Source: Hemicentrotus pulcherrimus | Lineage: Eukaryota; Echinodermata; Echinoidea; Camarodonta; Strongylocentrotidae | Assembly (NCBI GenBank): GCA_003118195.1 | Contig: BEXV01000075.1 | Coordinates: forward strand, 224,781 to 288,780 | DNA: 64,000 nucleotides | Direction: 5' to 3' | Shown: in pieces, positions 26,791 to 41,110 of the stretch | How the letters are laid out: every line of letters starts with the position of its first letter | Numbering within the stretch: the stretch's first letter is position 1 | The notes under the pieces: model-generated | Told to the model about the DNA's origin: nothing | Databases searched by the model: none | Seen by the model: only the letters and a program-made list of their open reading frames with translations | Made by a program: the position numbers and the translations under genes

Positions 26791-28669
26791 CAGAGTATTG
26801 TGGTTGAGAGGGAGGGAGGTTAGGATATTGTTCTTTTGTCATTATGTCTGTCTGGGGTTTGCTGTGTTGCCTTCAGGTGAAAATGCATCAAATGATTTCA
26901 AGATCACTGTACCAGTTTCTCTTCTAAACTTAGCAATACATTGATAGGGAGGAAATCTAGGATAATACATGTAAGTTATTAAAGAAAGTGGGTTGATGAA
27001 ATCATCTCAAATTGTCTCAAATTGTCCAGTGGTCAGCCCAATTATGTTTAATCTAGTCACCAATTGAAATGCAGTTATTTAGATATCAGCAAACACTATC
27101 TCTCTCTCTCCACTTAGTTATTTATAGAAATTAGATTTACAAACAAGTGAGCATTTCATCAGATGAAATTTACCAGACTTTTAGTCTCATTTTGCTTGAG
27201 TAAATGAACCTTGAGGTATTTGTAAGTTCCATTCTCGTATTTAGTTTCATTTTAAGTCGGCTCATGATGACGTTGGATTGTTACACAGTGTAGAGTTTTT
27301 ACCAGTTTCCCTGTAGGCCTAAGTAAAGTTAAGTCATTTTCCTCAAGAAGAGATTATTACTACAAGCCATGTTAAATATAGTTGGTTGTTAATCATAAAA
27401 AGAAATTGTCAGAAGAATATCAATGATCATGTCTTTGAAAGAACTAGGAAGGAAGGTGTCATCATTATCTGCCATTGCCTTTGTGTTTGTTCTCATCAAT
27501 AGTGATAGGAGAGTTGATCTCTTTTCAGAAATGTTATCTTATTAAGTGACCACTTGTGGCTTTTTCTTTAAGTTTATATAAACCATCTCTTCGTTTTAAC
27601 CTTGGGGATCGCAATAATCAGGATTTATCAGTTTAAGCAAAAAAAGGTTGGAAGAATGTTCCAAAAGACATTGCATCTTTAGAATGATTGACTTTAAATG
27701 TACATTAGCGGATAAGATGAAAGCATATGGAGATTATCCAACATATGCTGAAAGGAATGGGACTTTGTAAGGGAAGTGCTTCTGAAGTGCCTTTTGTCTT
27801 TTTAGGGAAATCTGGAATTAGTTCTTCTAATCAACTTTATAATACTTATTTTGTTCAAAGATGATAGAACAGGTAACACATTTGATATATGTTTATATGA
27901 CCCCAGGAACACTACCATCATGGTGTGTTGTTCAAGGAAATCTGAAAAAAAATTGTTATGAAATGTGATTTTGGTTGAAATCTTACAGGTTTTTCATAGT
28001 CTTCATTAGACTCTTACATGCACCTACCTCTCTTAACATGAAGATGGAAGAACTTGATAATAATGAATATAAATTTAAGAGTTAACATGATAGAAAGCAA
28101 AACAAAACAAAACAAAAAGAGGAGAAGCCAAAAGTACCGGTATTAGTTCTCACGATTCATGTTTATCGAGTTATTACTTCTTGCTTTCATTAGGAATGAA
28201 AGTTTGTACTGTCGCAATTTTTTATCAAAAGTTTAGCAGGAAGTGAGGTTAAAACTGAAGGTTAAAAAGTCACAAATGAGGGTGGGAAACAATTAGTATG
28301 CCATGTTATTAATCTTAATCTGTATTGTATCTGGCAATACATTTTTGTATTAACCAAAGACAGGTACCGGGGTATATGCCAGATTAGAAGATAGGTATGG
28401 TATGTACAAATATTAAATAAACATTTGCATACCTTGATCTGAACATGATATTTATATACTTTTTTTTCCTGAAATATGACTATCAAGTATTTACCCTTGG
28501 GTATTGGAATGATTCATTACTCAAAAGTTGCCATTAAAAATGTCAAAATTGTAAAATGAATTAATTTCCATATTTTCATTAAAAAAAGAAGAAAGGCCAC
28601 AAAAAAATCAGTCATTACATAATCCTAACTAATGGATAAATACAGATGTATGTGCAGTCATTATGGTGC

Positions 28670-28732
28670 TTGGAGCCAAAAGGGCTTTAACATGTATAAA
28701 TCTACATTGAGACAATGCCCTGCTGGCTCCAA
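28670..28732. repeat. Foldback element copy 2
   Basis: Left arm ttggagccaaaagggct (28670-28686) and right arm tgccctgctggctccaa (28716-28732) pair at 14 of 17 positions around a 29-base loop. The right-hand flank continues as aacaaa, matching the tgttt that precedes the arm in other copies. Same family as the elements at 19591, 44333, 47542, 51983 and 52077. Confidence 0.75.
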
Positions 28733-29437
28733 ACAAATAAAGCATAAATCAATCATTTATAAATAATCAACTGAGGTAACCTTATACATGAAAACAAAAA
28801 AAAATTATAAATATGAAAACACTTCAAAGTAACAATAAAAAGTCTAACTTTAAGTTGCTGACATTCATGCATTTCATGTCTAGGCATTAAGTACAAATGT
28901 CGAGTCGAGACTCGCCTATTTGGATGGCCTGTGATTTATTTTGTCATATTATTATTGCTCCAAATTACCCCATATTACCCATATCTCCCAAACAGCTTCC
29001 AGCATTTTGATTGTATAATAAGAGTCAGGGGTCGCCAATTTCCTTATCAAGATAGAAATCATCGCCAAATTGCAAATTAATTTCACAAATTTACGTTCCC
29101 TCCCCATTTAACTCACTCATTTCCTGTGTGGATCACAAAGTGTGAGGAGTTTGGTTGGGTAGTGCATATTATTTTTTTGAAATCCTGCCACCTTGTAATT
29201 TGTTGTGTGGATGGTTTTGTGGAGCTCATATTTAAAGCCCCACTGTCCTACTTGTAGCAACATGTACTTCCTCCCTCCATATAGAAAATTTCCCCAATCG
29301 GTGCCTGTTGGTCCCCCATGATCCTCTTTTTCTTATGTTAGTTGAGAGCTGAGTCAATGAGAAAACCACCAGCCAGTGACCTCGCTGTGTGGTCTAATCC
29401 CTTCTGGCCCAGTAGTATTGACGGTCTTTAAAGGTTT

Positions 29438-29469
29438 CCCTCTTACAAATTGTCCCTCTTACAAATTGT
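29438..29469. repeat. 16-bp tandem duplication
   Basis: The unit ccctcttacaaattgt occurs twice without mismatch (29438-29453 and 29454-29469). Confidence 0.9.
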
Positions 29470-30129
29470 CCATGCTGTATCCCATGCTATTTAAAATAAA
29501 GAAAAAAGTTAGTAGCTAAAATGTTGGATTGATGTTTATCTTTGGAATCTGGAGAACAGCATATGCATAGATGGAATCCAATTTGCACACATTAGTTGTT
29601 GCTATGTCTGACATACCTCTGCTAGCTAAAGAATAGAATAGACTATTTTCATAATGTATCAAATTTAATGCACAAATCTGTGAGTAAGTGCCATGTTACA
29701 AATCATTTCATTCACCTGTTGCAGATAATTGAATTTCAAAATTCAGAATAGGAATTGCATACATAAATTGTTGCTAGGTAGGGCAAACATTATGGCTTGT
29801 CTTACCTTGCAACACAGAATGTATGCGATTGGCATTCTGACTTATGAAATTAAATTATTAGATTAAATAATTTGTAACATGGCACTTAAAGACTTGTGCA
29901 TTCATTTTTATTATATTATAGTACGAAAATGGCCTGTTATTGGGAAGATCAGGCTTCCACTAGGATTTTTTTCTATGACTTCCAGGGAGGATGATCGCTA
30001 GTTTCCAATTCTATTCTTTCATGTCAACTTCTGCTGCATAGCACATTTGAGGTAATGTGCTCCATGATCCTGTTGGAACTCGACCACTCTCATTCACTTA
30101 TTTATCTGTGTGCTTCTTCAGTTCAGCTA

Positions 30130-32480
30130 TAGAGGGCAGCATTGCCCAGGAGTCCTGCGGCCCAGATCTCTCGGTGGTGCGATTTGCTTGGGGTCAAGCA
30201 AGCGCTAAGCTGTAGATGACTGGGAGTGGAGGTTTAGATAAAATAGGGTGTTGAACCTGAGGATGATCATTAGATTTAGCAAGGATAATGCCTCACTCAA
30301 CCATCCAGAGACAGTTCACCAAATTTAGAGTAAATCTGATTTTGAAATTATTTTCCTGGGGGATCATTTGGCCTGTCAGGTCATATCAGCTCTTTTATGG
30401 CATTAGGCCATCCCCCAAATTAACTGGGCAAATGCTTCAAACTATTTTCAGACACATGCAAGCACCGCAATTTTTTCCTTTTCTCAGCCTATGACTTCCA
30501 TCTTTTGAGATCAAATTAAGGTACCCTCATCATTGAGAAGTATTAGACAGGATCTTTTCCTTTTGTCTCTCATCTCTTTTCATTTCTGTAGAGCCAGGAC
30601 GGAAAAGCAAAACCTTAAATTTGGTTTGAAGTTTGTCGAACGTCCCCCTCCAGAGAGAGATATTATGATTTATGAACGATATCTAGTTTTTTTTTGGTGT
30701 ATTTTTTGTTTCTCTCTTCCTGCCTCCGTCTCGCTTTACGCGGAATAGCCCGAAGACTGGGGCAGGGAGCGTAAGTGGACAATTTTGAAAATTTGCGCAG
30801 AATAAGCGAAATGCCACTCGTGGGAAATCAGAGGCTGATTAGCTGTAAATCGTTGGGAGAGCTGCACGATGACGAAGTTAAGAAGCTCAGAGATAGCAGG
30901 TATATAGAGAGAGTCAAGACGGAAATATGGTTTGCCACAAATTTTCCCTGATTATCATAGCGGGCTTCTTCTTTCCCTCATGTAGGGTTGAGTTTCTGAT
31001 TTATAGAGGGGGAGTAGTTTTGACAACGAAATGATGCATACAAGAATCATGTCCTCCTCCGTCAGAGACGCTCATCGCCACGGAAACCACACACCTTTCG
31101 TGTGTCTGTATATCATTATATCACTCGCTGTATCATAGGTACATTCCCCAGAGAGCTGGATTATACAGCACCTGTGATTTATTAAAAAATGGCAAGATTA
31201 CTGATGTATTGGATTAGATCTTGCTATATTCAGCATGGGCAGTAAATTATCTCGGACGCTATTCACTACAATCTTCCCTTTTTCAGTGAGGGACAGAGGG
31301 TTTCTTGATTAAAATGCCCTCATTGGGTAAAGTTGAAATATTAAGAGATGTTTTCAAGAAAGTAGCCAGGTCTAGTTTTATTGCAAATCGAAATGAGTGG
31401 TTTTCATATATGGAATAAATCTTGCATGTAAACAAAATTTAATTACCGGTAGAGAAAATTAATCATGTAACTGTGCCTTGTGTGAGATTCTAGTTTCAGT
31501 GAGGGATGTTTTATCCCACTTAATTAATACACCAATCGATATTGCCTTCTCTGGTGAATGGTAGATATTAGTTTTGGGATCAGAGTAGATGAAATTGAGA
31601 ACAATATTTTGTTCAACAAGAAGGAAATTGTTGTGGGAATTTTCAGGAAAGGTAAGTCGGCGAATCGACTCGCGGGACGGCGTCGTTGTTGCTTGGACTG
31701 GAACATCTCGGTTGTCGGGCAGGGTATGAAACAAGACGGGTCAAGGAGGAAGTAGAAAGAGGGGTGGGAATATTGAATTATAACTGTGCCACTAGAATTT
31801 ACACCCGAGAAAGGAGAGGGGGACTGGGAAAGAGAAAGTAGCGGAGGTTGTCATATGTATTGAACCGTTCCAGTTTATTGAACAGACGTCCGTCATTTTC
31901 TCCTCCTCCGTCTTCCCTTACGTGAAGACAAAAATCTCCAATTCAACAAGGGTCTGTTTTTTATTTTCTCTCCCTCTCGGTCTCTGATTGACACGAGATC
32001 CAATCTCCTACAAGAGGGCAGTTCATGCTTTCTTCATTTGACACCCAATACACTTCTCCCCTCTGTGTTCCTCGATTGATGCGGAACACCGCTTTTCCAA
32101 CTCCACTGTTTTTTTCTCTCTCCCGTGCATCGGCAAGAACTTTATCCTCTTACCCCTATCTCTCTTTTCTCTGGATGATAAGATACCTATACATGAATTC
32201 ATGTCAACTCTCGCTACCCACGTCTGTTTTTTCCTCTCTCTCTCTGCGCTCCTTGCCAACCAGCGTCTCTCCTTCCCCTCTCAAATCGTCCTCTCCGCGG
32301 AGCACAGATTTCTTTACGTTGCGCCCCGCTCAATTATTCATTCGGAAGCAACTGGAGATGACGGCTTGGACACTGTTACACCGAACCTCTTTTCCCATGC
32401 CATTAAATTTTTATCTCGTCTTCGATTCTCACCGGTTCTCCCTTTTTTCCATTTTCAAGGCGCTTGGTAGGTTGACACAT
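30130..32480. promoter_or_regulatory. Extended CpG-bearing region, candidate cis-regulatory modules
   Basis: GC and CpG are raised in sub-blocks at about 30140-30220, 30740-30900, 31055-31130, 31655-31735 (ggcgaatcgactcgcggg) and 32080-32320. Two matches to the Su(H)/RBPJ consensus YGTGGGAA are present: CGTGGGAA at 30819-30826 and TGTGGGAA at 31632-31639. No frame shows coding character; the 174-codon frame at 32025-32549 is Ser/Leu/Pro-rich and lies in pyrimidine-rich sequence. Regulatory function is inferred. Confidence 0.25.
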
Positions 32481-34140
32481 TTCTGCTCCGCCAAAGTGCC
32501 TCGTTTGGTTTCATCCAAGAAAAACAGTTATTCTAGGCACGGATTGTAACAACACTTGTTGCTCTTTCATTCAAGTCAAGAGTGGCTCTCATAAATACGC
32601 AATGACGGCATGTCACAATATTTGTCATATATGTGCGGTCCCAGTCCGCCAAGTGCCAGGGGAGAAGCCATATGTGCAGTCTGACGTCTGTCATCCCATC
32701 CCAAAATATTCATAATATTTAAGAAATCAAAGCTATCACAAAGTATCGGATATTCAAACACAATTCTTACTCATCTACTCATATTTATGTTGTGTCTATT
32801 CACTCAATTTCAGCCATTAAAAATCTTTAAACCCCGTTTTGGTTTCTCTAAAGACAGGACCATCAGTCATTCAGTCACTTGTGTTTTTGTTTTTGTTTAG
32901 TTCTGTTTACCACTTGGCAATCGAATTGAAACTTTTTCTTCGAACTCTGGGCACAGTTTTTTGCAATCCAATGAAATCCTGCTTTTTTTCATATATGATT
33001 GCAATTGTCCTAGAGGTCTTCTGTTCATGGAAACAACAAGAAATGCTCTGCAATTTTCTCGCTCAGGAAAGAGAGAAGAAGCTCACCTTTTTATGTTATC
33101 AATCTTTCTAAAAACCCAACTTGCCCGGAGAGCACAAAGAACGCAGATCATATAATTTCCCTGGAAGGCCCAAAGAAAATCAGAACATTCGAGAGAGACT
33201 AAAGGAGGGTTGTAACCCAACCCCCCACAAATGAAATAATTGCAAGCAATATTGATAAGTTGGCTATTGGACTCGGTGTCGTATGTCTCCCCGCTTTTCT
33301 AGTGTAATAAGCGACAAATTCCTTTACTCAATATCCGAGGGTAGGGAGGGGATGAAAGTCACCGGGCAGTCAGTCTTTGGTCTTCTTGTTCTTTGTGCGT
33401 CGTCGATACATCGCTCCCAAGGAAAGCTGGCGTTGTGATCGTTGGTTGCTCTACTTCTTTGTTAGCCCTACCTCTCCCAGGCATCAAACAATTTTCCATC
33501 TCTAATTACACTCTGCTCCCATGATTTCTTTTTTCCTCCAACTGTCTTGCTTTTTTTCCATTTCGTCTTGATATGTTTCTTTCCACCGGTTCCCAGCATT
33601 TGCTGCAATGCCATGTCATTTTCTTTATGTCTCTCTTCTAGGTTTCAATGGTTTCTTGATATTCATGTTTTTTGATAATTCTCAGAGTAATTTTGTATTC
33701 CTTCATTATATTTTCTGTATTTTTGGTCTATTTATCCATATCTGTCCCTTTTCCTGTTTAGCAAAGTCCTTGATATAGTAGGTGCAAGATATTATTTGAA
33801 TATAGGCCATTTTCCCCCTTTTTCATTTGATACCTTTTGCCTGGTTTTTTTAATTAAACCACTTCGGAAGGGGGGGGGCTTTTATGTAATGATTGCCACA
33901 TTAAATGTTATACATTTCATTTCATTCTACATCATTCTATTGTTTTGTTTTTATTCATTTCTCTTTTACTGTCTGTTTCCTATTCTGTCTTATTATGCTG
34001 CCCTAAAGGTTCTATTTCATTTTTACCTTCTTTTTACAGTTATACAAACTTCAATTTTCTTTTTACATCCTCACCATCCATCTCCCATCCCTGCAAATCT
34101 TAAGAGGAGAGACCACTCTTCCAGAGCTTTCCTCCTCCAC

Positions 34141-34176
34141 CACCCTCCTCCCCTCTACCACCCTCCTCCCCTCTAC
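34141..34176. repeat. 18-bp tandem duplication
   Basis: The unit caccctcctcccctctac occurs twice exactly (34141-34158 and 34159-34176) inside a pyrimidine-rich tract. Confidence 0.9.
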
Positions 34177-37100
34177 CAGGTCTCTCCTCCCAGGTCCTGC
34201 CACCGGTGTCACTCATATTCCATTTTGGCTCCGGGGTTGCCACAGGTCCCTATTGTCAGCTCTTGATACAACAATACTATTGTTTACATTGCCCTTCTCA
34301 TAGCTTCATTCCATAAAAAACTTATATTCGCCCTCTCCAATCTGTTTATTTTTCCTCCTCATTTTCCCTTTCATTTCGACGACATTGAGGCATCCATGTC
34401 CAAGTGTTTCTCCCAAAAAGTAGCAATGGTTCTCCAGCGCTCCTTTCTCCTATCTCCGTCCTACCCAGTAAACTCATTGGAATACCAGATGAAAGTTTCA
34501 CGCTAATCCTCATTGTCGCAGCTATTGCTTCTTTCGTAACCCTTGGCGATTAAATACGAGTTGGGCTAGCAAAATTGCATGAAAAACAGTATGAAATTTG
34601 ATTTTGAGATGGTGTCAGTTTCCTCCAGACTTTTCTTTTCGCACAAAAGATTGCCTATTGTCTTCAGTTACGCTCTGTTTTTGTTCAGGTGTGTATTACG
34701 CTGCCTCTTTCTGCAGTCGGGCTAAAGGTGTCTGGAGAAAAAGGCTTTAGAAACGCTGGGGTTCAGGCAATGCTCTGACGATTGTCAACTGCTGAGAAAA
34801 TATTTATGATTATGGAAATGTCCTCCAAGCTGTTTGACTGTCAAGGGGTAGTTTTCTCAGAGAGTAGGAGAATTGAAAAGAAGAAATTAAAAATAGAGAG
34901 CATAATAGATTAGAAGTAGGACTGTAAGCGAAAGGAGTGAGAGGAGAGAGGGGATGATAGAGCGAAGAAGAGAAATCATAAAAGTTTGTTGAAGGAAGAT
35001 TTTGTTTTTAAGTGTTTTTCTCCAATTCATGCTTGCAGCCATTTTAGTTATACATATATCAACATTTCCTTGAATTATTCTCATTTACCAATCATGGTCG
35101 CATGAGTAATCATGATTTTCTGCAACAATTTTCAACCCACTCCTTTTGTTTTCAATGTGCTCCTATGTTATGCAATAACAGGAAGTCAAGTCATCTCGAG
35201 CTAAATTCAATGTGTGAATTGAAATTGCTTGAATTCCTTGAAGTACTCAATTAGTATACTGGCTTGCTTTATTACAAGGGGTTTATATCCTCTATCAGTG
35301 GTAAATACATATTTCCTGGTAAGATAACAATGAGTAAGAAATATCCTTCTCTTTTGATCCATAAACTAAGCTTTGGAATTTGGATACAAAGCTTCTTTTT
35401 TTGTCATACGTGCTGTTGTTTTCTCTCGATACTGTCGAGAGGGATACTTCATAGGTCTTTGTCCAATTATACATGTATGTCTATTCCCAAACAAATATGT
35501 GTACCATACCAATCGCACAAACCCAATTCCTTTTTATAAGTCCAATTCTACAAAAATCACACATATTTAATGTGTGTTGCATGGGGTCACTGACATCCAT
35601 CTTTTTAGGAAAAGCTTGATTTTTTTTTCCAGGAAAGAGACCCCTCCGTACTACAAGTCAAACAATGTAACATTACAATGTACAATACTAATGGCCAGCT
35701 TGGTCAACTTTAAAAGAACTTCTGTTTAAGTGACCACTGACCACCAAAGTTGGTACTCAAGGAACCATTATCTTTTTTTAGTCATCTTCTCATTCAATCG
35801 CTGTATATTTATTGTTATCATTTTAAGGGAAAGGGCAGATGAGACTTTTTTGTTCTCAAATTGATTAATTGTTGATGGCCATTAGTCAAGTCATGCAGTT
35901 ATAACAAGTGCCAGTTGCATTTAGAAATAAAGGAGATGGTACGACAACGCGCCCATGCCATAGATTTGAAATACCTACTCGTAATTTCTAATTAATGACT
36001 GCCATTTTTAATGCCTGATGAGCACAGTTACATAAAATGCCACCATCAGATAGAAAATGGAGGTCTGTCCTTATGGAAGGTTCTTCATAATTAGCAAATA
36101 ATTGGCTTTATCTCTGGTAAAATCTAATTCTCCCACTCCAGATATGTTTTGATCGCTACCATATGTTGTCTCTTGCTGTAAGTACCTTTGAATAGAATGT
36201 TGATATGCGTCAAGGAGGGCACTCTTAATATGAAGTATGTTTTTCTGTAATTAGTAGCCAGTGCTGGAAGTAATTGTTATGTCCTTATGATAGAGATCTG
36301 TTCATTATTCAAAAGATTTTAACGACCAGGGGATGGGAGGGGAGGGGTTGGTATCTGAAACTGCGCAATGCATTGCAGAACTCCATGTAACTATAAGGCT
36401 TGATTGTTTATGCTTAATGTTGGCCATGTGTCTACACTCCCAGTTTAATTAATGAAATTAATTAGCAATGCTGGAGAACATCTGTCCTCGACCAGTTTCC
36501 AGAGTGGATCTTAATTTTAGGCATCTTTGTGAAGAATATGGGTTTTTTTAAATCTTGAGAGTAAGGGCAGTGCGATGATGATCAAAATAGAGGTAACTAG
36601 GCCAGGGGTTTTTCAGTATGATTGAATGTAACACACAATGGATGTAATTAATAGGTCTACCGTCTTTGGTTTATATTTAGCTTACTGGTTAAATAATTAT
36701 ATTCATCGTGGTGGAATGCTACAGCAGCGACATAGAACATTTGACGTTCATGGTCGTAGGTCAGAGCATTCAGAGTTGAAAAAACAGAAGTATGCGCATG
36801 TCTGATGAATAAATAAATAAAATGTTGGAGGTATTGTTTATATAATAATCATGTATAGCCCACTAATATTTTAGGTTTTGATTACCCAATGTACATTGTT
36901 GAGTTTAAGTGTAACATATGAAAGCTATCAATTTTTGTTTTTGTGTGTGTGGAGAAAACGATAGAAGCACTATAAAGTAAATGAGAAACCAAGAAAACAC
37001 ATCTGTGCAAACAAATATACAAATTATGTTTCTTTTTCCTTGTGTCTTGATCACTAAAAATGTCCTGACCATGAGTCATTACAGACTATTCATTAAGTTA

Positions 37101-37663
37101 GTGATTAAATCCCATCTTAATTTTTTTGTCTCCAATCTATTCAAATTGCATTCTCTGTATGTGTACCCTCTTATCAGAGTGTAATCCTCTTTTTATGGTC
37201 TAATCCTTCACCCATTTTATAATATCACAAGACCCCACATTAAGACATGCAGTATGCACAGAGCAAAACCAATGCATTGCATACCACAATGTTGATTCAA
37301 TGGTCAATTTCCTGGTACAGGCCAAATACAGATATGAATAGCTGGGGTGCATAACGCATAGTTAATCAAATGGTCACTCTGAATGGTCAGTTTGGGGGGG
37401 TTTACTGCCCTTTGTCCAGCCCACAATGGGTCTCCATGGTTCTAGGGTGTATGATTATGCAATGTACCCCTCTGGGCCACTGATTCCTAACAATGAGATG
37501 GTTTTTGGAATATTTTTGGTTGTTCAGGGGTGTGTTTTGTTTGGATAAAATAATTTGGAAGGGGTTAAAGGGGTGGCATTGACTTGCAGTGAGTGGATAG
37601 TTTATATTGACAATATGGATAGCTGTGTTTATGGCTTGGTAATAGAGATTAGCTTGACCAAGT

Positions 37664-37673
37664 GGATTAATCC
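37664..37673. promoter_or_regulatory. Palindromic GGATTAATCC (bicoid-class homeodomain) site
   Basis: GGATTAATCC is a perfect palindrome of overlapping GGATTA and TAATCC, the recognition core of K50 homeodomains (Otx, Goosecoid, Pitx). Occupancy is unknown. Confidence 0.3.
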
Positions 37674-40600
37674 GTCAGCTCAAGGCTAAGGTGCACTTGT
37701 AATTGACCATGTAGTGAACATGGTCTCTGAAATTGTTCCGTGTAAAGACCAATGTCCAGTCCTGTTTAGAATCAGAAGCCCAACAATAAAACAAGTTAAT
37801 GGGTGTGATTGAGGAGCCGTATAAGTAGGTTGTTCAAAGTCCATATCATTACATATTAATATTTTTTATATAATTATAATATATCATATTAATATATATT
37901 TGTGATACCTGTATCAGAAGTATCAAATATGCAAAATCTATGCTAGAAAATCGATATGATCAGATTGTCATTGATAGTTACATAATAGGTTTCTCATTAA
38001 TTATCCTTTATTAAATTTGCATATATTCATGCCTGTGGAAACTGGAATGTTAGGCTGACATTAAAGGGCTCCAATAATGCAAATTTCACTTTTCTATTTG
38101 GGAATTGGCATACAAGTACTTACATGCCAAACAACAGAAAGTAATATTTCAAACATGATGAAGGAAATATGAAAACATCAACAAGTTGGCTGAACGAGTG
38201 TACAATTTACTGTTAGAGAAGTGTGGCCTTCCACAGGCTTACACATTTTAAAGATAAAACTATAGAATGGGACTCAACTCAAAATCTTTGTGATCATTTC
38301 CTATTAATCACATATGGCATAAAAAGGAAGTAGTGCTGCCATACATGCATACCAGTGGGGAATGATCCATCATTTCAGGTAAAAGTCAACATTCAATTTC
38401 CTGATGGGTAAATAGATTGTCAGAATATACTTCTTGTTGGTGGCTAAATTAATTGCAATTTCTCGTGTCTGTGAATCATATTCATAGACGACAATGAAAT
38501 TTGGTTTGAGAACAATAACAGGATTTGGTCAAGAAAATATGCAATTATTCTCATAAATCAGCAATCTGTCCTAAAAATATATAAGAGTTCAAGTTTACCG
38601 GTATATCATTTTTCCCTTTAAAAGCATACTGGTAGGCCTACAATTAAAATCATATTGTGTCATTGCACTATTATGATGAATTTGAAGATCCTTCTGACAG
38701 TAATTTTACATGAAGATATGTAATGAAACAGCTACTTCTCTAAGATCAGAATGATTAACAAATAGTTTTGATTCACGTCAAAACTATGGTAGATTTACTA
38801 AAAGATTGTCTTTTATGCATGATATACATACATATTACTGTAGGTGAGTTTTACAAGTACTGCCTTTGTGTGTAGTGTTGCTTTATGAGAGGGGTTTATG
38901 GCTTTATGAGCCATAGTTGGGAAGACTAACAAACAAACTAAGATTAATTTTTCTTTCCTTCCATCCAAGGAGGCAGCAGCCGTCCGCCCTTTATCTCATT
39001 TGTAAAAAGGCGTCGCGGTCAAGCCACCAAGCATTGGGAGGACAAATATTTATTAGACGCTGTTATGCAACAAGGAATTTCTCATCAGGAAGTCTAATGA
39101 ATATGTGTTATTGGCAGTTTAATTTATGGAAAGGTAAATTGGCTGGTTATTATTGAAATGATGTCAGAGGGGGGCTGTGTATGAATCTTGGTGGTCTTGC
39201 GTAGGGTTGGGCGGAGATGGAGGAAATGAGAAGAGCAAGAGCACGTTGCTCGAATCAATACCTGAACAAAGCAAAGAGAAATTGATTGTGTTATTCATCA
39301 TGGTGACAAACTCGCCACGATGAGGAATATGAAATGAAGATGCAGTGGGGGAGAATTGACAATCAGATATTATTAAGTTTAGTGTTGATGAGCTTACGTA
39401 AGCATGCTTGCAAAGTCAAGTCTTAATTTCAAGTCACAGTCTCGTCCATTTCTTGTCTAATTTCCCATGATCTAGTTCTGCTCCATCTGTTTCCCCTCTT
39501 TTTAAGCCTCTGTGATACAGAAGATAAGCCATCGGAACGATGGGAAGGAAAAATTGAACCCTTTTAAATAAAAAGTACCCAAACTTGTAAAGAAAGCAGC
39601 ATTTAGGTGGTTATAATGAGGAATTCAAGCAAGCCCTAAAAGCTTTTCTTTATTGCTTTTGATGATAACAGTAAGATGCTTTGTGATTCATATAAACTGT
39701 GCTTAACGGCAGAGATAGGAGCTAACTTGATATTACAAAACCGGGTTGTTTTTAGGACTCTGATCGAGTCGACTGGAAGAGGAGTTTGTTTATCAAGTAA
39801 ATACATGTAGAAAGTAATAAAAGCCCAATAATACTGTGGTCATTTTAGTAAGTTTCTTAATTTTGAGAGAGTAAAACGGGGGAGGAAACAAGGCGATGAG
39901 AACTGGAGAGGAAGGTGATTTGTACTTCTCCAGAGGTCATTTTACTTCGATAGAATCCGAATCGTCCCAAGCATGGCCGCGGGGCATGCTATCACACTAA
40001 ACGATCCTACAAGAAACTGTTGCTCCTTGCGCAACAACGGGCTAACTACAATTTAGACGCAATCATGCTCAGAAAATGTTTCACTTTTTCTTCTTCTGCC
40101 ACCTTCCATTTTTTTTTTTTTTTGTCGTTCTCCCGTAAGAGGGTTTTTGACTGTTTTTGTCCAGTGTATCCCCGGGGCTTGGCATATGTTCCTGGGCATG
40201 ATGGGTGAGAGTCTTTTGGTGTTTTGGTTGGCGTGAAAGCAATGAAGGAGCAATGAAGAGGCAAAGGAACGGGGCGTTTCAGGTTGGCTGGATGATGAGG
40301 CATGTATCATTATAAATAACACACACCTGAAGTTCTTGATGGAAATTTTAGTGTGGGATGAAGAAAAAAATAAGGGGTCAGTCAGAAAAGGACTGGAGGA
40401 AAACGTGATGGGAATTGAATGGAGAGGAACAAAACAAGACAGGCCGGGATGGATTTAGGTTGGATAAAGAACCTATTAAGCGAATATCTTGTAAGCACCA
40501 AACAGCAGAGCTTGGAAAACAAAAAACAATGCTTTTATATACAAGGTACATTTTAAGTACATGACTTCACCATGTGGAGTGGTTATCTGTGGGGTTTCAC

Positions 40601-40759
40601 TGGATACTTCTGTGAATCGCTTGTTGTTTTTGAAAAAGGTCAGAGAGCTGAATTTGGAAAGAATCAAAGCGAATATCTTTCATTATTCAGAGAGCTGGTC
40701 GAAAACAACAACACTGTCCTTGTAATTTCAAGAAAAACTTAAGTAAAGGTAGCGGGTCC

Positions 40760-41110
40760 ATCAAGGAGCAACTCAGCACCCTTCGTTTTGGCTGTGATAC
40801 CGCTCCAATTCGGCAGGAGATGAATTATTCAGCGAACGGTCGGGTGCTGTCATCTGAAGGGGAGAAGCGTTTTCACACTTGTTGAGGAGAAAGACATGAA
40901 GGGGTTTATGCTCGGCGGAGCTAATTGCAATTATATTTATGACTTATTATCAAGTAACTGATGGACTAAGTGCCGTTTGGAGATGAGGCATGTAGCAGTG
41001 GGTCTCCTGGATCAAGAGACAGGGAAGGGGGCTGAGAGGAGAAATGGAAAGGGGCAGAGACGTTCGTTCTAGCTAATCATATTTCTTTTCTGGAGTGGAT
41101 GGGCTGTTCG
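40760..41110. promoter_or_regulatory. Candidate cis-regulatory module
   Basis: A CpG-bearing, motif-dense block (gcggagctaattgcaatta followed by tttatgac near 40915-40945). The adjacent TAATTG/CAATTA cores and the TTTATGAC Cdx/posterior-Hox-type core make it look like developmental control sequence. Inference from composition and motifs only. Confidence 0.25.

Larger units (their letters stand above)
26791..30120. other. Intron stretch, no gene seen
   Basis: AT-rich sequence with short A runs and a small aacaaaacaaaac repeat near 28098-28118. It contains one clear foldback element (28670-28732) and one 16-bp tandem duplication (29438-29469). No coding signal. Confidence 0.45.
32481..40750. 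other. Intron stretch, no gene seen
   Basis: AT- and pyrimidine-rich sequence (33440-34450 especially CT-rich) with no supported gene. It contains an 18-bp tandem duplication (34141-34176), G tracts near 33870 and 36330, a very AT-rich patch near 37855-37905 and a palindromic homeodomain-type site (37664-37673). CpG-bearing patches occur near 38940-39060 and 39960-39990. Confidence 0.4.

Noticed and set aside
29396..29412. cccttctggccc word as another foldback copy
   Set aside because: Only one arm-like core is visible and the flanks do not match the other copies, so membership is not supported.
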